Source: an uncultured Alistipes sp. (lineage in GTDB: Bacteria; Bacteroidota; Bacteroidia; Bacteroidales; Rikenellaceae). From it: 7,421 nucleotides of DNA. The position numbers were made by a program, and so were the translations under genes. The stretch covers positions 1-7,421 of the forward strand of contig CAAGHX010000249.1 in NCBI GenBank assembly GCA_900769745.1, in the 5' to 3' direction. Shown here in pieces: positions 1 through 6,667 of this stretch. Position 1 is the stretch's first letter. The number at the start of each line of letters is the position of its first letter. The notes beneath the pieces are model-generated. The model searched no databases. It worked only from the letters and a program-made list of their open reading frames with translations, and was not told the origin of the DNA.

Positions 1-1464
1 GAGCAGAAGATTGCACAGGAGATTGTAAAGGAGATTCGCGAGCGTCTGCACTTCTTGGTGGAGGTGGGCTTGGGTTATCTCTCGCTCAGCCGCTCGGCAC
101 GTTCGTTGTCGGGAGGAGAGAGTCAGCGTATCCGCTTGGCAACGCAGATTGGCTCTAAGCTGGTAAATGTGCTCTATATCCTTGATGAGCCAAGTATCGG
201 TCTGCATCAAAGAGATAATCGTCGCCTGATAAACACTCTCAAGGAGCTGCGTGATGCGGGTAACTCGGTGATTGTGGTTGAGCACGATGAAGATATGATG
301 CGCTCGGCCGATTATATCGTAGATGTAGGTCCTAAGGCGGGTCGTCGAGGTGGTCAGATTGTGGCTGTAGGTACGATTGACGATATCATGAAGTCTAATT
401 CCATCACGGCTGACTATCTCTGTGGTCGTCGTAGGATAGATATTCCCGAAACTCTGCGTGAGGGTACAGGGCAGAGTATTTGGGTGCGAGGAGCTCGAGG
501 AAACAATCTGAAGGGTGTCGATGTGGAGTTCCCACTCGGTAAGTTTATCTGTGTGTCGGGTGTGAGTGGCTCGGGTAAATCGACCCTTGTGAACGAGACT
601 CTGCGTCCAATCATCAGCCGCCAGCTCTATCGCTCGTATGACCAGCCGTTGCCATATGATTCGATAGAGGGCCTGGAGAATATCGATAAGCTGGTTGTGG
701 TCGACCAGTCGCCAATTGGTCGTACCCCACGTAGTAATCCTGCTACATATTCTAATGTCTTTTCCGATATCAGAAAGCTCTTTGAGGCTACTCCCGATGC
801 CCAGATTCGTGGATTTAAGGCGGGACGTTTCTCGTTTAATGTCAAGGGTGGTCGTTGCGAGGAGTGCCGTGGTGCGGGTGTGCAGACTATCGAGATGAAT
901 TTCCTGCCCGATGTGTATGTAAGATGTAAAGCCTGTGCAGGCCATCGCTACAACCGCGAGACGTTGGAGGTGAAGTATAAGGGAAAGAGTATCGACGAGG
1001 TGCTGAATATGACTGTGAATATTGCGGTCGATTTCTTTGCAAATATCCCTGCCATATATCAGAAGTTGAAGGCTATTCAGGATGTCGGCCTTGGTTACTT
1101 GACTTTGGGCCAGCCTTGCACAACTTTGTCGGGTGGTGAGAGCCAGCGAATAAAACTTGCTGCCGAGCTCTCGAAGAATGAAACAGGTCGTACGCTTTAT
1201 ATATTGGATGAACCGACTACGGGCCTCCATTTCGAGGATATTCGCCAGTTGCTTGGCGTTATCAACAAGCTCGTTGATAGGGGTAATACCGCTATCGTTA
1301 TCGAGCATAACCTGGATGTGATTAAGGTCGCTGACCACATAATCGACATGGGTCCCGAGGGCGGAGCTGGTGGCGGTAGGGTGGTTGCAGTCGGCACACC
1401 GAGCCAGATAGCCGAGTCGAAGGAGAGTGCTACGGGAGAATTTTTACGTCGCATAATCCGTTAG
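1..1464 (+). CDS. uvrA: Excinuclease ABC subunit A (UvrA), C-terminal half, 5' end outside the window
   Basis: UvrA is the damage-sensing ATPase of nucleotide excision repair; it dimerises and loads UvrB at lesions. The frame is open from base 1, giving 487 residues, about half of a usual UvrA of roughly 940. In order (numbered from base 1) I see the first ABC signature LSGGESQ at 36-42 and Walker B LYILDEPS near 58-65, closing ATPase I; the second Walker [10 protein letters not shown] at 187-195; a zinc module C286-x2-C289-x19-C309-x2-C312; the second signature LSGGESQ at 376-382; Walker [11 protein letters not shown] near 399-408; and the switch histidine H436. All key residues of this half are intact, so the gene looks functional. 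It ends at TAG 1462-1464, followed by a second in-frame TAG at 1471-1473. The identification is secure; only the N-terminal half is unseen. Confidence 0.97.
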   Translation, partial: EQKIAQEIVKEIRERLHFLVEVGLGYLSLSRSARSLSGGESQRIRLATQIGSKLVNVLYILDEPSIGLHQRDNRRLINTLKELRDAGNSVIVVEHDEDMMRSADYIVDVGPKAGRRGGQIVAVGTIDDIMKSNSITADYLCGRRRIDIPETLREGTGQSIWVRGARGNNLKGVDVEFPLGKFICVSGVSGSGKSTLVNETLRPIISRQLYRSYDQPLPYDSIEGLENIDKLVVVDQSPIGRTPRSNPATYSNVFSDIRKLFEATPDAQIRGFKAGRFSFNVKGGRCEECRGAGVQTIEMNFLPDVYVRCKACAGHRYNRETLEVKYKGKSIDEVLNMTVNIAVDFFANIPAIYQKLKAIQDVGLGYLTLGQPCTTLSGGESQRIKLAAELSKNETGRTLYILDEPTTGLHFEDIRQLLGVINKLVDRGNTAIVIEHNLDVIKVADHIIDMGPEGGAGGGRVVAVGTPSQIAESKESATGEFLRRIIR

Positions 1465-1478
1465 GCAAGTTAGGCAAG
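1461..1478 (+). repeat. Tandem 9-bp repeat that doubles the uvrA stop codon
   Basis: TTAGGCAAG occurs twice in direct succession (1461-1469 and 1470-1478). Because the unit is 9 bases long, the TAG stop of uvrA recurs in frame three codons later. It looks like a small slippage duplication at the gene end; no function needs to be assumed. Confidence 0.8.
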
Positions 1479-1484
1479 AATTTT

Positions 1485-1539
1485 GAAGTCGTTTCAGTGT
1501 AAAATCTTTATAGCTATGAAACGACTTCTTTTTATTTTT
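1485..1539 (+). terminator. 12-bp hairpin plus T-rich tract, overlapping the next start codon
   Basis: GAAGTCGTTTCA at 1485-1496 is exactly complementary to TGAAACGACTTC at 1517-1528, with a 20-base loop, and is followed by TTTTTATTTTT (1529-1539). This has the form of an intrinsic terminator 20 bases after the uvrA stop. The 3' arm holds the TG of the ATG at 1516 and the first codons of the DUF4251 gene. It may therefore act as a terminator for uvrA, as a translational block on read-through RNA, or both. The large loop and A/T-rich stem make termination strength uncertain. Confidence 0.5.
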
Positions 1540-2070
1540 GTATGCATCGTAGCATGCAGTTATTGTGGCCCTTATACCTACAAGGCCTATTCGCAACAAG
1601 CTCCTATTGAGCCCGCGAAGCTCACTCACGAACAACGGGCAGCACGACGTGCCGAGAAGATTGCCGAATTCGAGAAGGCTATCGACTCAATCGTAATGTC
1701 GCGCAACTTCCAGTTCAATCCCCAATCTGTTGAGATGTTGCCTGCCGGCAATACGCAATTCCTTACCAACCCTAATTATATGGTGACGGTGTTGCGAGGC
1801 TCGGTGGATGTATGCTTGCCTTACTATGTGGGCTACACTCCACCTTATCGCTATGTGCTACTTAATACCGGCGCACCATCGCTTAGTGATTATATCACTC
1901 AGCAGACCGAAGATGGATGGGTCGTGTCGTTCAGGTGCTATCTCTACGCCACCACTCAATACACTTTCCATTTCGAAATCAACAAACGTTACGGTGGTGC
2001 TACGCTCACAATTACCAACCCTTGGTACAACGCTGTGCAGTACTCTGGAACAATCACTCAGGTATATTAA
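1516..2070 (+). CDS. Exported DUF4251-family protein, first of a tandem pair
   Basis: 184 residues, function unknown. The N-terminus (MKRLLFIFVCIVAC) is a signal sequence; C14 after I-V-A could be a lipobox cysteine, or cleavage could fall after AYS near residue 26, so lipoprotein versus soluble secreted protein is open. From about residue 37 the sequence matches my memory of the DUF4251 pattern of Bacteroidota: an Arg/Glu-rich helix, then RNFQFNPQSVEML, VDVCLPYY near 97-104, a GWVVSF strand, and the closing strands YTFHFEIN, GGATLTI and VQYSGTI. The start is ATG 1516; an upstream in-frame TTG at 1483 would only add 11 residues ahead of the signal peptide. The second DUF4251 gene begins 11 bases after the stop, implying co-transcription. 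The start codon lies in the 12-bp hairpin at 1485-1528. The family assignment is from recalled motifs, not a search. Confidence 0.85.
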   Translation: MKRLLFIFVCIVACSYCGPYTYKAYSQQAPIEPAKLTHEQRAARRAEKIAEFEKAIDSIVMSRNFQFNPQSVEMLPAGNTQFLTNPNYMVTVLRGSVDVCLPYYVGYTPPYRYVLLNTGAPSLSDYITQQTEDGWVVSFRCYLYATTQYTFHFEINKRYGGATLTITNPWYNAVQYSGTITQVY

Positions 2071-2081
2071 ATCGGTCGGAT

Positions 2082-2837
2082 ATGAAAAGATATATCTACA
2101 CTCTCTATGGTAGTATAGTGGTGACGATGCTGGCCGTTATAATCGCCTCGGCTCACAATATCTACAGTAGCGAACAGAGCTCTACCGCTGAGCAGCAGAC
2201 TTCTGTGGCCGACACCTTGGTGCGCAATTTCTCCTTTCGACCCGATAGTGTCCCTGTGATGAATTCTGTGCCGCTTCAAGGGCCCGATTTCAACTCTTTA
2301 GATACTATAACTTCTCCAGCCTCGTCGCTGGGCAAGGCTAAAAGTGCAGCTGATCGTCGTGCTGCGGCTGCGTCGATGGTGGCCTTTGAGATTGATTCGC
2401 TTGTGGCAAGCCACGCCATAGCGTTCTATCCAAGTGCTATGCAGGCGGCTCCGTCTGATAAGATGAGAATGATTTATGCCGATTACTACTATCTATATAT
2501 CTCGCCAGTCGATTTAGAGGTGCATATCCCCGTTGTTCACACTCCGAGTGGTTATACTACGATGCTGAATTTTGATAGCGACTCTATTGCCAACTATCAA
2601 AGCCGCAAGCAGTTGTCGGAGCGGATTATAACCTTTTCGGCTGCAACTTCGGGCGATAATTATGATTTTCAGCTTATTATCTCCACCATTACTGGCGAGG
2701 CAGAGCTTATAGTTGCGTCATCAAAAATCTCTATGCGTTATTTGGGTCGTGTGGGCCATCGTGCCGAGATTCATCAAAGCAGGGCGGCTAAGTTCTTCCA
2801 GGAGCTTGGGAAGACCAACCCTGCTGCCACTAATTAA
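2082..2837 (+). CDS. Exported DUF4251-family protein, second of a tandem pair
   Basis: 251 residues, function unknown. A Lys/Arg N-terminus and the hydrophobic stretch 10-24 ending in A-S-A form a signal peptide with likely cleavage after residue 24. Residues 25-88 are a Ser/Thr/Gln-rich linker. A DUF4251 domain follows from about 89 to 226: the Arg/Ala-rich helix (ADRRAAAASMVAFEIDSLV), HAIAFYPSAM, YYYLYISPVDLEVHIPVV, and closing strands near YDFQLII, GEAELIV and MRYLGRV. A stray copy of the domain's first motif (RNFSFRPDSV, 48-57) sits in the linker and resembles RNFQFNPQSV of the preceding gene. The last 25 residues extend beyond the domain. ATG 2082 is chosen because it begins the signal peptide; the open frame runs further upstream only by overlapping the previous gene. 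A strong terminator follows at once. The pair probably arose by duplication. Confidence 0.85.
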   Translation: MKRYIYTLYGSIVVTMLAVIIASAHNIYSSEQSSTAEQQTSVADTLVRNFSFRPDSVPVMNSVPLQGPDFNSLDTITSPASSLGKAKSAADRRAAAASMVAFEIDSLVASHAIAFYPSAMQAAPSDKMRMIYADYYYLYISPVDLEVHIPVVHTPSGYTTMLNFDSDSIANYQSRKQLSERIITFSAATSGDNYDFQLIISTITGEAELIVASSKISMRYLGRVGHRAEIHQSRAAKFFQELGKTNPAATN

Positions 2838-2838
2838 T

Positions 2839-2876
2839 AAAAAAGAGCTGTACTAATCGGTACAGCTCTTTTTTTT
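2839..2876. terminator. Bidirectional intrinsic terminator between the convergent DUF4251 and ispF genes
   Basis: A6-GAGCTGTAC (2839-2853) pairs perfectly over 15 bp with GTACAGCTC-T6 (2860-2874) around the six-base loop TAATCG. A T-run follows on the plus strand (2869-2876), and the A-run at 2839-2844 gives a T-run on the minus strand. It starts 2 bases after the plus-strand stop and touches the ispF stop codon (2875-2877), so it can end both transcripts. Confidence 0.93.
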
Positions 2877-3354
2877 ACTCTTTAATCAGCAGCGCAACCG
2901 CATCAACCGAAACTCCCTCTTCGCGTCCTTCGAAGCCGAGCTTCTCGGTGGTTGTAGCCTTTACCGATACTCTATCTACATCGAGGCCCATCACATCGGC
3001 CATCGTCTGGCGCATATTGTCGATGTGGGGGCGTAGCTTTGGTCGCTGCATAGCAATTGTGCAGTCGATGTTTGAAATCTTGTATCCCTTTTCGTAAATC
3101 ACCTCGCAGACTCTTTTGAGGAGAATCTTCGAGTCTATACCTTTGAACTCTGCCGATGTGTCGGGGAAGAGCTTGCCTATATCACCAAGAGCCAAAGCTC
3201 CGAGCAGAGCATCGCAGATGGCGTGAATAGCCACATCGCCATCGGAGTGTGCCACACAACCCTTTGTGTGCTCAATCTTAATGCCGCCAATCACAAGAGG
3301 AAGTCCCTCTGCTAAGGCGTGTACGTCAAATCCGTGTCCAATTCTGATATCCAT
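2875..3354 (-). CDS. ispF: 2-C-methyl-D-erythritol 2,4-cyclodiphosphate synthase (IspF)
   Basis: IspF is a cytosolic homotrimer in the MEP pathway of isoprenoid synthesis; it cyclises 4-diphosphocytidyl-methylerythritol 2-phosphate to the 2,4-cyclodiphosphate, releasing CMP. The 159-residue length is normal for the family. The N-terminal GHGFDVH supplies zinc ligands D10 and H12, and H44 in the [10 protein letters not shown] motif is the third. Later family motifs are present: [11 protein letters not shown], the nucleotide-site segment [16 protein letters not shown], and [19 protein letters not shown] near the C-terminus. Nothing is missing. The ATG lies 18 bases after the stop of the peptidase gene with no terminator between them and no obvious promoter in the gap, so it is probably the last gene of the export operon, although an internal promoter further upstream cannot be excluded. 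Confidence 0.97.
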   Translation of the reverse strand: MDIRIGHGFDVHALAEGLPLVIGGIKIEHTKGCVAHSDGDVAIHAICDALLGALALGDIGKLFPDTSAEFKGIDSKILLKRVCEVIYEKGYKISNIDCTIAMQRPKLRPHIDNMRQTMADVMGLDVDRVSVKATTTEKLGFEGREEGVSVDAVALLIKE

Positions 3355-3372
3355 AGTATCTTTTGTTTTAAT

Positions 3373-3813
3373 TTATAATCTTCTTAAAATGCCAAGTATA
3401 ATGCGTCTTGCAAATTGCGGTAGGGCAAGCCATAGTCGGCTCTTTGTCTTCCACTTCTTGCTGCTGCACTCTATCACTTGGCCCGATGGGGTGATGATGC
3501 TCTCAACCAGTGCAACGACATCATTCGTTGTGGCGAACTCCTTTGTGCCAATGTTCCCATCTCCCGCAAAAGTTATTTTGTCACTCTCTATTTTCACTGC
3601 TCTGTGCAGGATGTGACTACCATTGTGGCGAAATAGAGCTATATCTCCACATTGTATATTGCCTGCGTGGGGCTTTATAACAACCTTGTGCTTGCCATCT
3701 TGCAGCCAGGGTCGCATGCTATTGCCTTTTACGGTGATCGTAACGCTCTCTCCTTGAGATAGCAGCTGCTCCACCTCGGCGAAAAATACCTCGTTGTTTA
3801 GCTCTAATCTCAT
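3373..3813 (-). CDS. S24/S26-family (signal peptidase-like) protein
   Basis: 146 residues. VKGNSMRPWLQDG (28-40) is the box around the nucleophilic serine (S32) of LexA/signal-peptidase-like proteases. It is followed by a GDIALFRHNGSHILHRAVKI segment whose H70-R71 fits the Ser/His variant known from SipW/ER-type signal peptidases, and then FAGDGN (82-87), equivalent to the GD-N box. There is no N-terminal membrane segment; the C-terminus (about 127-146) is a basic, hydrophobic, possibly amphipathic stretch. The start at 3813 is chosen because its ATG overlaps the TGA of the kinase gene as ATGA; an in-frame ATG at 3867 would lie inside that gene and encode an unlike, Arg/Cys-rich extension. 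Coupling to a kinase and an exporter suggests that it cleaves a leader from an exported peptide, which is inference. The substrate is unknown, and a non-proteolytic role is possible. Confidence 0.82.
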   Translation of the reverse strand: MRLELNNEVFFAEVEQLLSQGESVTITVKGNSMRPWLQDGKHKVVIKPHAGNIQCGDIALFRHNGSHILHRAVKIESDKITFAGDGNIGTKEFATTNDVVALVESIITPSGQVIECSSKKWKTKSRLWLALPQFARRIILGILRRL

Positions 3814-4766
3814 AATTCGAATAGCGTTTTGTGAGCCACCTCTGCAGCCTCGGCATTGGGTAGGCACTCCAGGTGGTATAGCTCGGTTGTGGACAATACT
3901 TTGTTGAGTATCTCAAACATGCAATCTTTCAACGCTGGGTCGTAAACAAATGCAGGAGGCAGTGATGGCAGGAGTGCACCGATGGCGGCAATTCCTTTCG
4001 TTCTACGAATCTTGTTGTGGGGAGCTTGGCTCAATCTTACAATGGCGCGAAGCGGATAGCTCTCATCTTTGTAACAAGGTGTTTTACCACTCCACGGAGA
4101 GCCATATACCATTACTTTTCCATCAACTATGCCAATAAATGGACTGTCGTCGTTGAGTAGGGTAGCACCCTCTATGTTTTCCCTCCATAGGCGGGTGTGG
4201 GTGCTCTTGCCGGTGCCCGACTCGCCGAGGAACATTACGGCTTGACCACAGTGGACGATTGTTGAAGAGTGTACAGCTGCAATGCAGTGTTTTGCTGCTG
4301 CAATACCAAATGTAAACCACAGTCCAAAGCGCACTGCTGCCGAAAATGTGGGGCTCTCGATGCTAGCGCTGCTAAAAGCCGAGCATATGGCTTTGTCGAG
4401 CTGAGAGTTATAATCAAATTCGGCTACCATTGAGTTTCGTTCCTCTATTGTGAGCAGGTAGTTGTCGCCTTCGCACGAGGGGTAGCGATAGAAGTGGCAC
4501 GTTGCCTCTATGTCGCTAAATTCAAACGAGTGAAGATGCGTTATGCTATCGCTTTTTGTCTTGGTGATAGAGTGTTTGTCGCCATCCTTTATTTCGAGCG
4601 ATGCTGAAAAGTCGGGCGCAGATTTTGTGGCGCCATCTCGCTCAAATGGCTTAAAGCTAGTTAGTCGGCATCTTTGCTCTCCGTTTACGTCAGCATACAT
4701 CAAATCACTATCGATGCAGAGCTCCAAGCCAGCTATTGTGTAATATAAAACCTCCTTGCAACTCAT
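3810..4766 (-). CDS. HprK-like P-loop kinase of the peptide-modification type
   Basis: 318 residues. The C-terminal half resembles HPr kinase/phosphorylase: a His-containing strand (IAAVHSSTIVHC, 162-173), Walker A GESGTGKSTHTRLW (181-194), the acidic pair D206-D207 in LLNDDSPF, and YGSPWSGKTPCY (221-232), a motif I associate with HprK-like proteins next to peptide-maturation genes. The first 140 or so residues are a separate domain I do not recognise. True HprK phosphorylates HPr on serine; this protein has ST rather than SE after the P-loop lysine and lies in an export operon, so it is unlikely to be the catabolite-control enzyme. HprK relatives in some lasso-peptide clusters phosphorylate the peptide, which is the model I favour. 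Both ends overlap neighbours through ATGA (4763-4766 and 3810-3813), implying translational coupling. Kinase activity and target are inferred. Confidence 0.82.
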   Translation of the reverse strand: MSCKEVLYYTIAGLELCIDSDLMYADVNGEQRCRLTSFKPFERDGATKSAPDFSASLEIKDGDKHSITKTKSDSITHLHSFEFSDIEATCHFYRYPSCEGDNYLLTIEERNSMVAEFDYNSQLDKAICSAFSSASIESPTFSAAVRFGLWFTFGIAAAKHCIAAVHSSTIVHCGQAVMFLGESGTGKSTHTRLWRENIEGATLLNDDSPFIGIVDGKVMVYGSPWSGKTPCYKDESYPLRAIVRLSQAPHNKIRRTKGIAAIGALLPSLPPAFVYDPALKDCMFEILNKVLSTTELYHLECLPNAEAAEVAHKTLFEL

Positions 4767-6460
4767 AATTTTTCGATGTTTATGATACGGTCACAAAACT
4801 CCAACGATGAGTCGCGGTGGGCGATGGCGACGATTGTGATATTGCGGTTTCTCTTTGATAGCTCCTCGATTGAGGTGTTGATGCTCTGCTCGGTTGTGCG
4901 GTCGAGCGACGATGTAGCCTCGTCGAAGAAGAGTATGTCGGGATTCTTGTATAGAGCTCGCGCTATGCCTATGCGCTGCCTCTCGCCACCCGATACTCTG
5001 CAGCCAGCCTCGCCTATGCGGCTATTCAGACCATCTGGCAACTGCTCGACAAACTCCGTAAGGCTTGCCATCTCGATTACCTTCATCACTCTTTGGCGGT
5101 CAATTTGCTCAGGCTTTACACCCAATGCAATATTTTCGAGCAGGGTAGAGTCCAAAAGGAATACGCTCTGCGGAACATATCCCACGCTATTCTGCCACAT
5201 TCTGCGAGTCGATGCGTCGAGCTTCACACCATCAATCAATATCTCGCCCTTGTTGGGAGTGTAGAGGCCAAGCATCAGGTTCATAAGCGTACTCTTTCCT
5301 GCACCCGAAGAGCCTCTGATTCCCAATCTCTCGCCTTGCTTGATCGAGAGCGAGAAATCGCTTAGAACCTCTTTGTTCTTATCGCCATAGCTAAACGATA
5401 TGTTGCATATGTTCATCTCCTTGAGAAGATGAATTCGCTCGGTGTTGTCGTCGATTGCATGAGTGTGGTCACTCATCTTCGAAAGGGTGTCGATAGTGTG
5501 CAGGTTGTAGCGTATAGCTGTAAGCGATGTGAGGATATTTCTCACCGATGGTAACAATCTGACCGCTGCAACTGCAAATAGACCAAACACCAAACCTATC
5601 TTGCGTTCGGGCATAAAAGCACCCACAATAATCAGTGCCGCCATGCCAGCCGCAAGCGAGCTCTCGGTTATGCCTTGCGGAATGGTTGAGAGTGTTGCAT
5701 CGCGTTTACGCATAGCGACAAGGCGCTCTGTGGCAGTATCAAAAGATGACATAATCTGCGGTAGGGCATTGCTTATCTCTACATCGGTATAGCCTCTGAA
5801 GCTCTCTGCTACGTTGCGGAATTTCTCTCTCTGTGCTTCGTTCTCCTCCTTACCATACTGTAATAGTCGCTCCTTTACAAACGAGTAATAAATCCATACA
5901 GCTGGCACAAATGTTAATGCCAAAAGAATTGAGGCTGTTAGGTCGTAGAAGATAATGGCAATAATGATAAGCGCAAACGGGATAATCTCTCCCACGATAG
6001 CTGCGGCTGGCTTCAGTACGCCAATCACAAAATTTAGGCAGACGATATTTACATTTCGCGAAAGCTCGGTAGAGTTGTGGTCGGCAACGAAGAGTAGGCC
6101 TCGGTGGTAGTAGTCCAGATACAATCGGCGAGACAGATTGCCATAGAGGTCGTAAGTGAAATTCCGCTCATATTTGTATAGCCAAAGGTTTATGGCATTT
6201 TTGAGCACGATAAATCCCACAATAGCTACTGCGCTCACAATCACAAAGTGAGTATGACTCTTGCAGCCCAACGCTTCGTAGATATTCTTTGCTATCTGGT
6301 TCGACTGCAGCGCATCGGCATCGAGGATGAGCATCAGCAAAGGCACGAGCATGGCAATACCAAAGAAGTTGAGAATGGCTCTCAGTAGTACGGTAATAGC
6401 AACACCCAATGCTCTTGGGTGAAATTTCTTTGGGATTATATTTGCTATTTTGCGAAACAT
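4763..6460 (-). CDS. ABC exporter with fused membrane and ATPase domains
   Basis: 565 residues with the layout of a half-size exporter of the MsbA/lipid-peptide type. Hydrophobic segments lie near 21-46, 72-93, 148-170, 174-196, 263-283 and 288-305. The ATPase domain starts near 348: Walker A GSSGAGKST (383-391), Q-loop Q431, signature VSGGERQ (489-495), Walker B ILFFDEA with catalytic E514, D-loop SSLD (517-520) and H-loop H548. All catalytic residues are intact. There is no N-terminal C39 peptidase domain, so any leader removal must be done by another protein, which fits the peptidase encoded two genes downstream. The TGA overlaps the ATG of the kinase gene. A TAnnTTTG promoter lies about 20 bases upstream, making this the first gene of the operon. 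Lipid or polysaccharide export is an alternative; the substrate cannot be read from sequence. Confidence 0.93.
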   Translation of the reverse strand: MFRKIANIIPKKFHPRALGVAITVLLRAILNFFGIAMLVPLLMLILDADALQSNQIAKNIYEALGCKSHTHFVIVSAVAIVGFIVLKNAINLWLYKYERNFTYDLYGNLSRRLYLDYYHRGLLFVADHNSTELSRNVNIVCLNFVIGVLKPAAAIVGEIIPFALIIIAIIFYDLTASILLALTFVPAVWIYYSFVKERLLQYGKEENEAQREKFRNVAESFRGYTDVEISNALPQIMSSFDTATERLVAMRKRDATLSTIPQGITESSLAAGMAALIIVGAFMPERKIGLVFGLFAVAAVRLLPSVRNILTSLTAIRYNLHTIDTLSKMSDHTHAIDDNTERIHLLKEMNICNISFSYGDKNKEVLSDFSLSIKQGERLGIRGSSGAGKSTLMNLMLGLYTPNKGEILIDGVKLDASTRRMWQNSVGYVPQSVFLLDSTLLENIALGVKPEQIDRQRVMKVIEMASLTEFVEQLPDGLNSRIGEAGCRVSGGERQRIGIARALYKNPDILFFDEATSSLDRTTEQSINTSIEELSKRNRNITIVAIAHRDSSLEFCDRIINIEKL

Positions 6461-6479
6461 CTTCTTTGGTTAATCTTAG

Positions 6480-6511
6480 CAAAGATACATTAAAATGATG
6501 GAAAAATCAAC
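6480..6511 (-). promoter_or_regulatory. Promoter of the exporter-kinase-peptidase operon
   Basis: On the minus strand TATCTTTG (6487-6480) matches the Bacteroidota -7 consensus TAnnTTTG exactly. GTTG (6511-6508), 20 bases further upstream, matches the -33 box TTTG in three of four positions. Transcription would start near 6475, leaving a leader of only about 15 bases before the ATG at 6460. Confidence 0.75.
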
Positions 6512-6539
6512 TGTGGCCATATAAATCTGAGTATGGCTG

Positions 6540-6561
6540 CTCGCAAGTGCGAGGGCTCGCA
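6540..6561. repeat. Three-arm inverted repeat between the divergent promoters
   Basis: CTCGCA (6540-6545), TGCGAG (6548-6553) and CTCGCA (6556-6561) are separated by two bases each. The middle arm is complementary to both flanking arms, so two alternative cruciforms or hairpins exist and the two outer arms are direct repeats. The site lies 29 bases upstream of the operon's -33 box and 67 bases from that of nrdD. It could be an operator, but no regulator is identified. Confidence 0.55.
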
Positions 6562-6603
6562 ACATATAGGTAATTGTCAGGAGTTGCTCGATGTTAGAAA
6601 TAT

Positions 6604-6625
6604 GTTGAAAACAAATTTTGTCAAC
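6604..6625. repeat. Imperfect palindrome upstream of the nrdD promoter
   Basis: GTTGA (6604-6608) and TCAAC (6621-6625) are perfect inverted arms around an A/T-rich 12-base centre that also partly pairs. The site ends three bases before the presumed -33 box. Position and form suit a transcription-factor site, but it does not match an FNR, Rex or NrdR box that I know, so it may be chance. Confidence 0.3.
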
Positions 6626-6627
6626 TC

Positions 6628-6659
6628 TTTAGTTGCGCATAGATTTTTATCTACCTTTG
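6628..6659 (+). promoter_or_regulatory. Promoter of the riboswitch-nrdD transcript
   Basis: TACCTTTG (6652-6659) is an exact TAnnTTTG -7 box. TTTA (6628-6631), 20 bases upstream, is a three-of-four match to TTTG at the -33 position. Transcription would start about 6665, just before the first strand of the riboswitch P1 helix at 6668, which supports the call. Confidence 0.72.
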
Positions 6660-6667
6660 TCACTCGG

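Noticed and set aside
1533..1540. TATTTTTG, a perfect -7 box match on the plus strand
   Set aside because: It lies inside the signal-peptide codons of the DUF4251 gene, where T-rich Phe/Leu codons produce such matches; no usable start codon in frame follows soon after.
1917..2081. A longer form of the second DUF4251 protein starting upstream at 1917
   Set aside because: It would overlap the end of the first gene in another frame and bury the clear signal peptide that starts at ATG 2082.
3814..3867. A longer form of the peptidase starting at ATG 3867
   Set aside because: The extra 18 residues are Arg/Cys-rich, lie inside the kinase gene in another frame, and lose the ATGA coupling seen at the other operon junction.
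4776..5264. A 162-codon plus-strand ORF opposite the ABC exporter ATPase domain, and similar long ORFs opposite uvrA and the kinase
   Set aside because: They are antisense shadows of genes with intact catalytic motifs, and their products show no recognisable domain.
3373..6460. Calling the operon a lasso-peptide biosynthetic cluster
   Set aside because: No precursor, B1 (PqqD-like), B2 protease or asparagine-synthetase-like cyclase is present; only the kinase and exporter types are shared.
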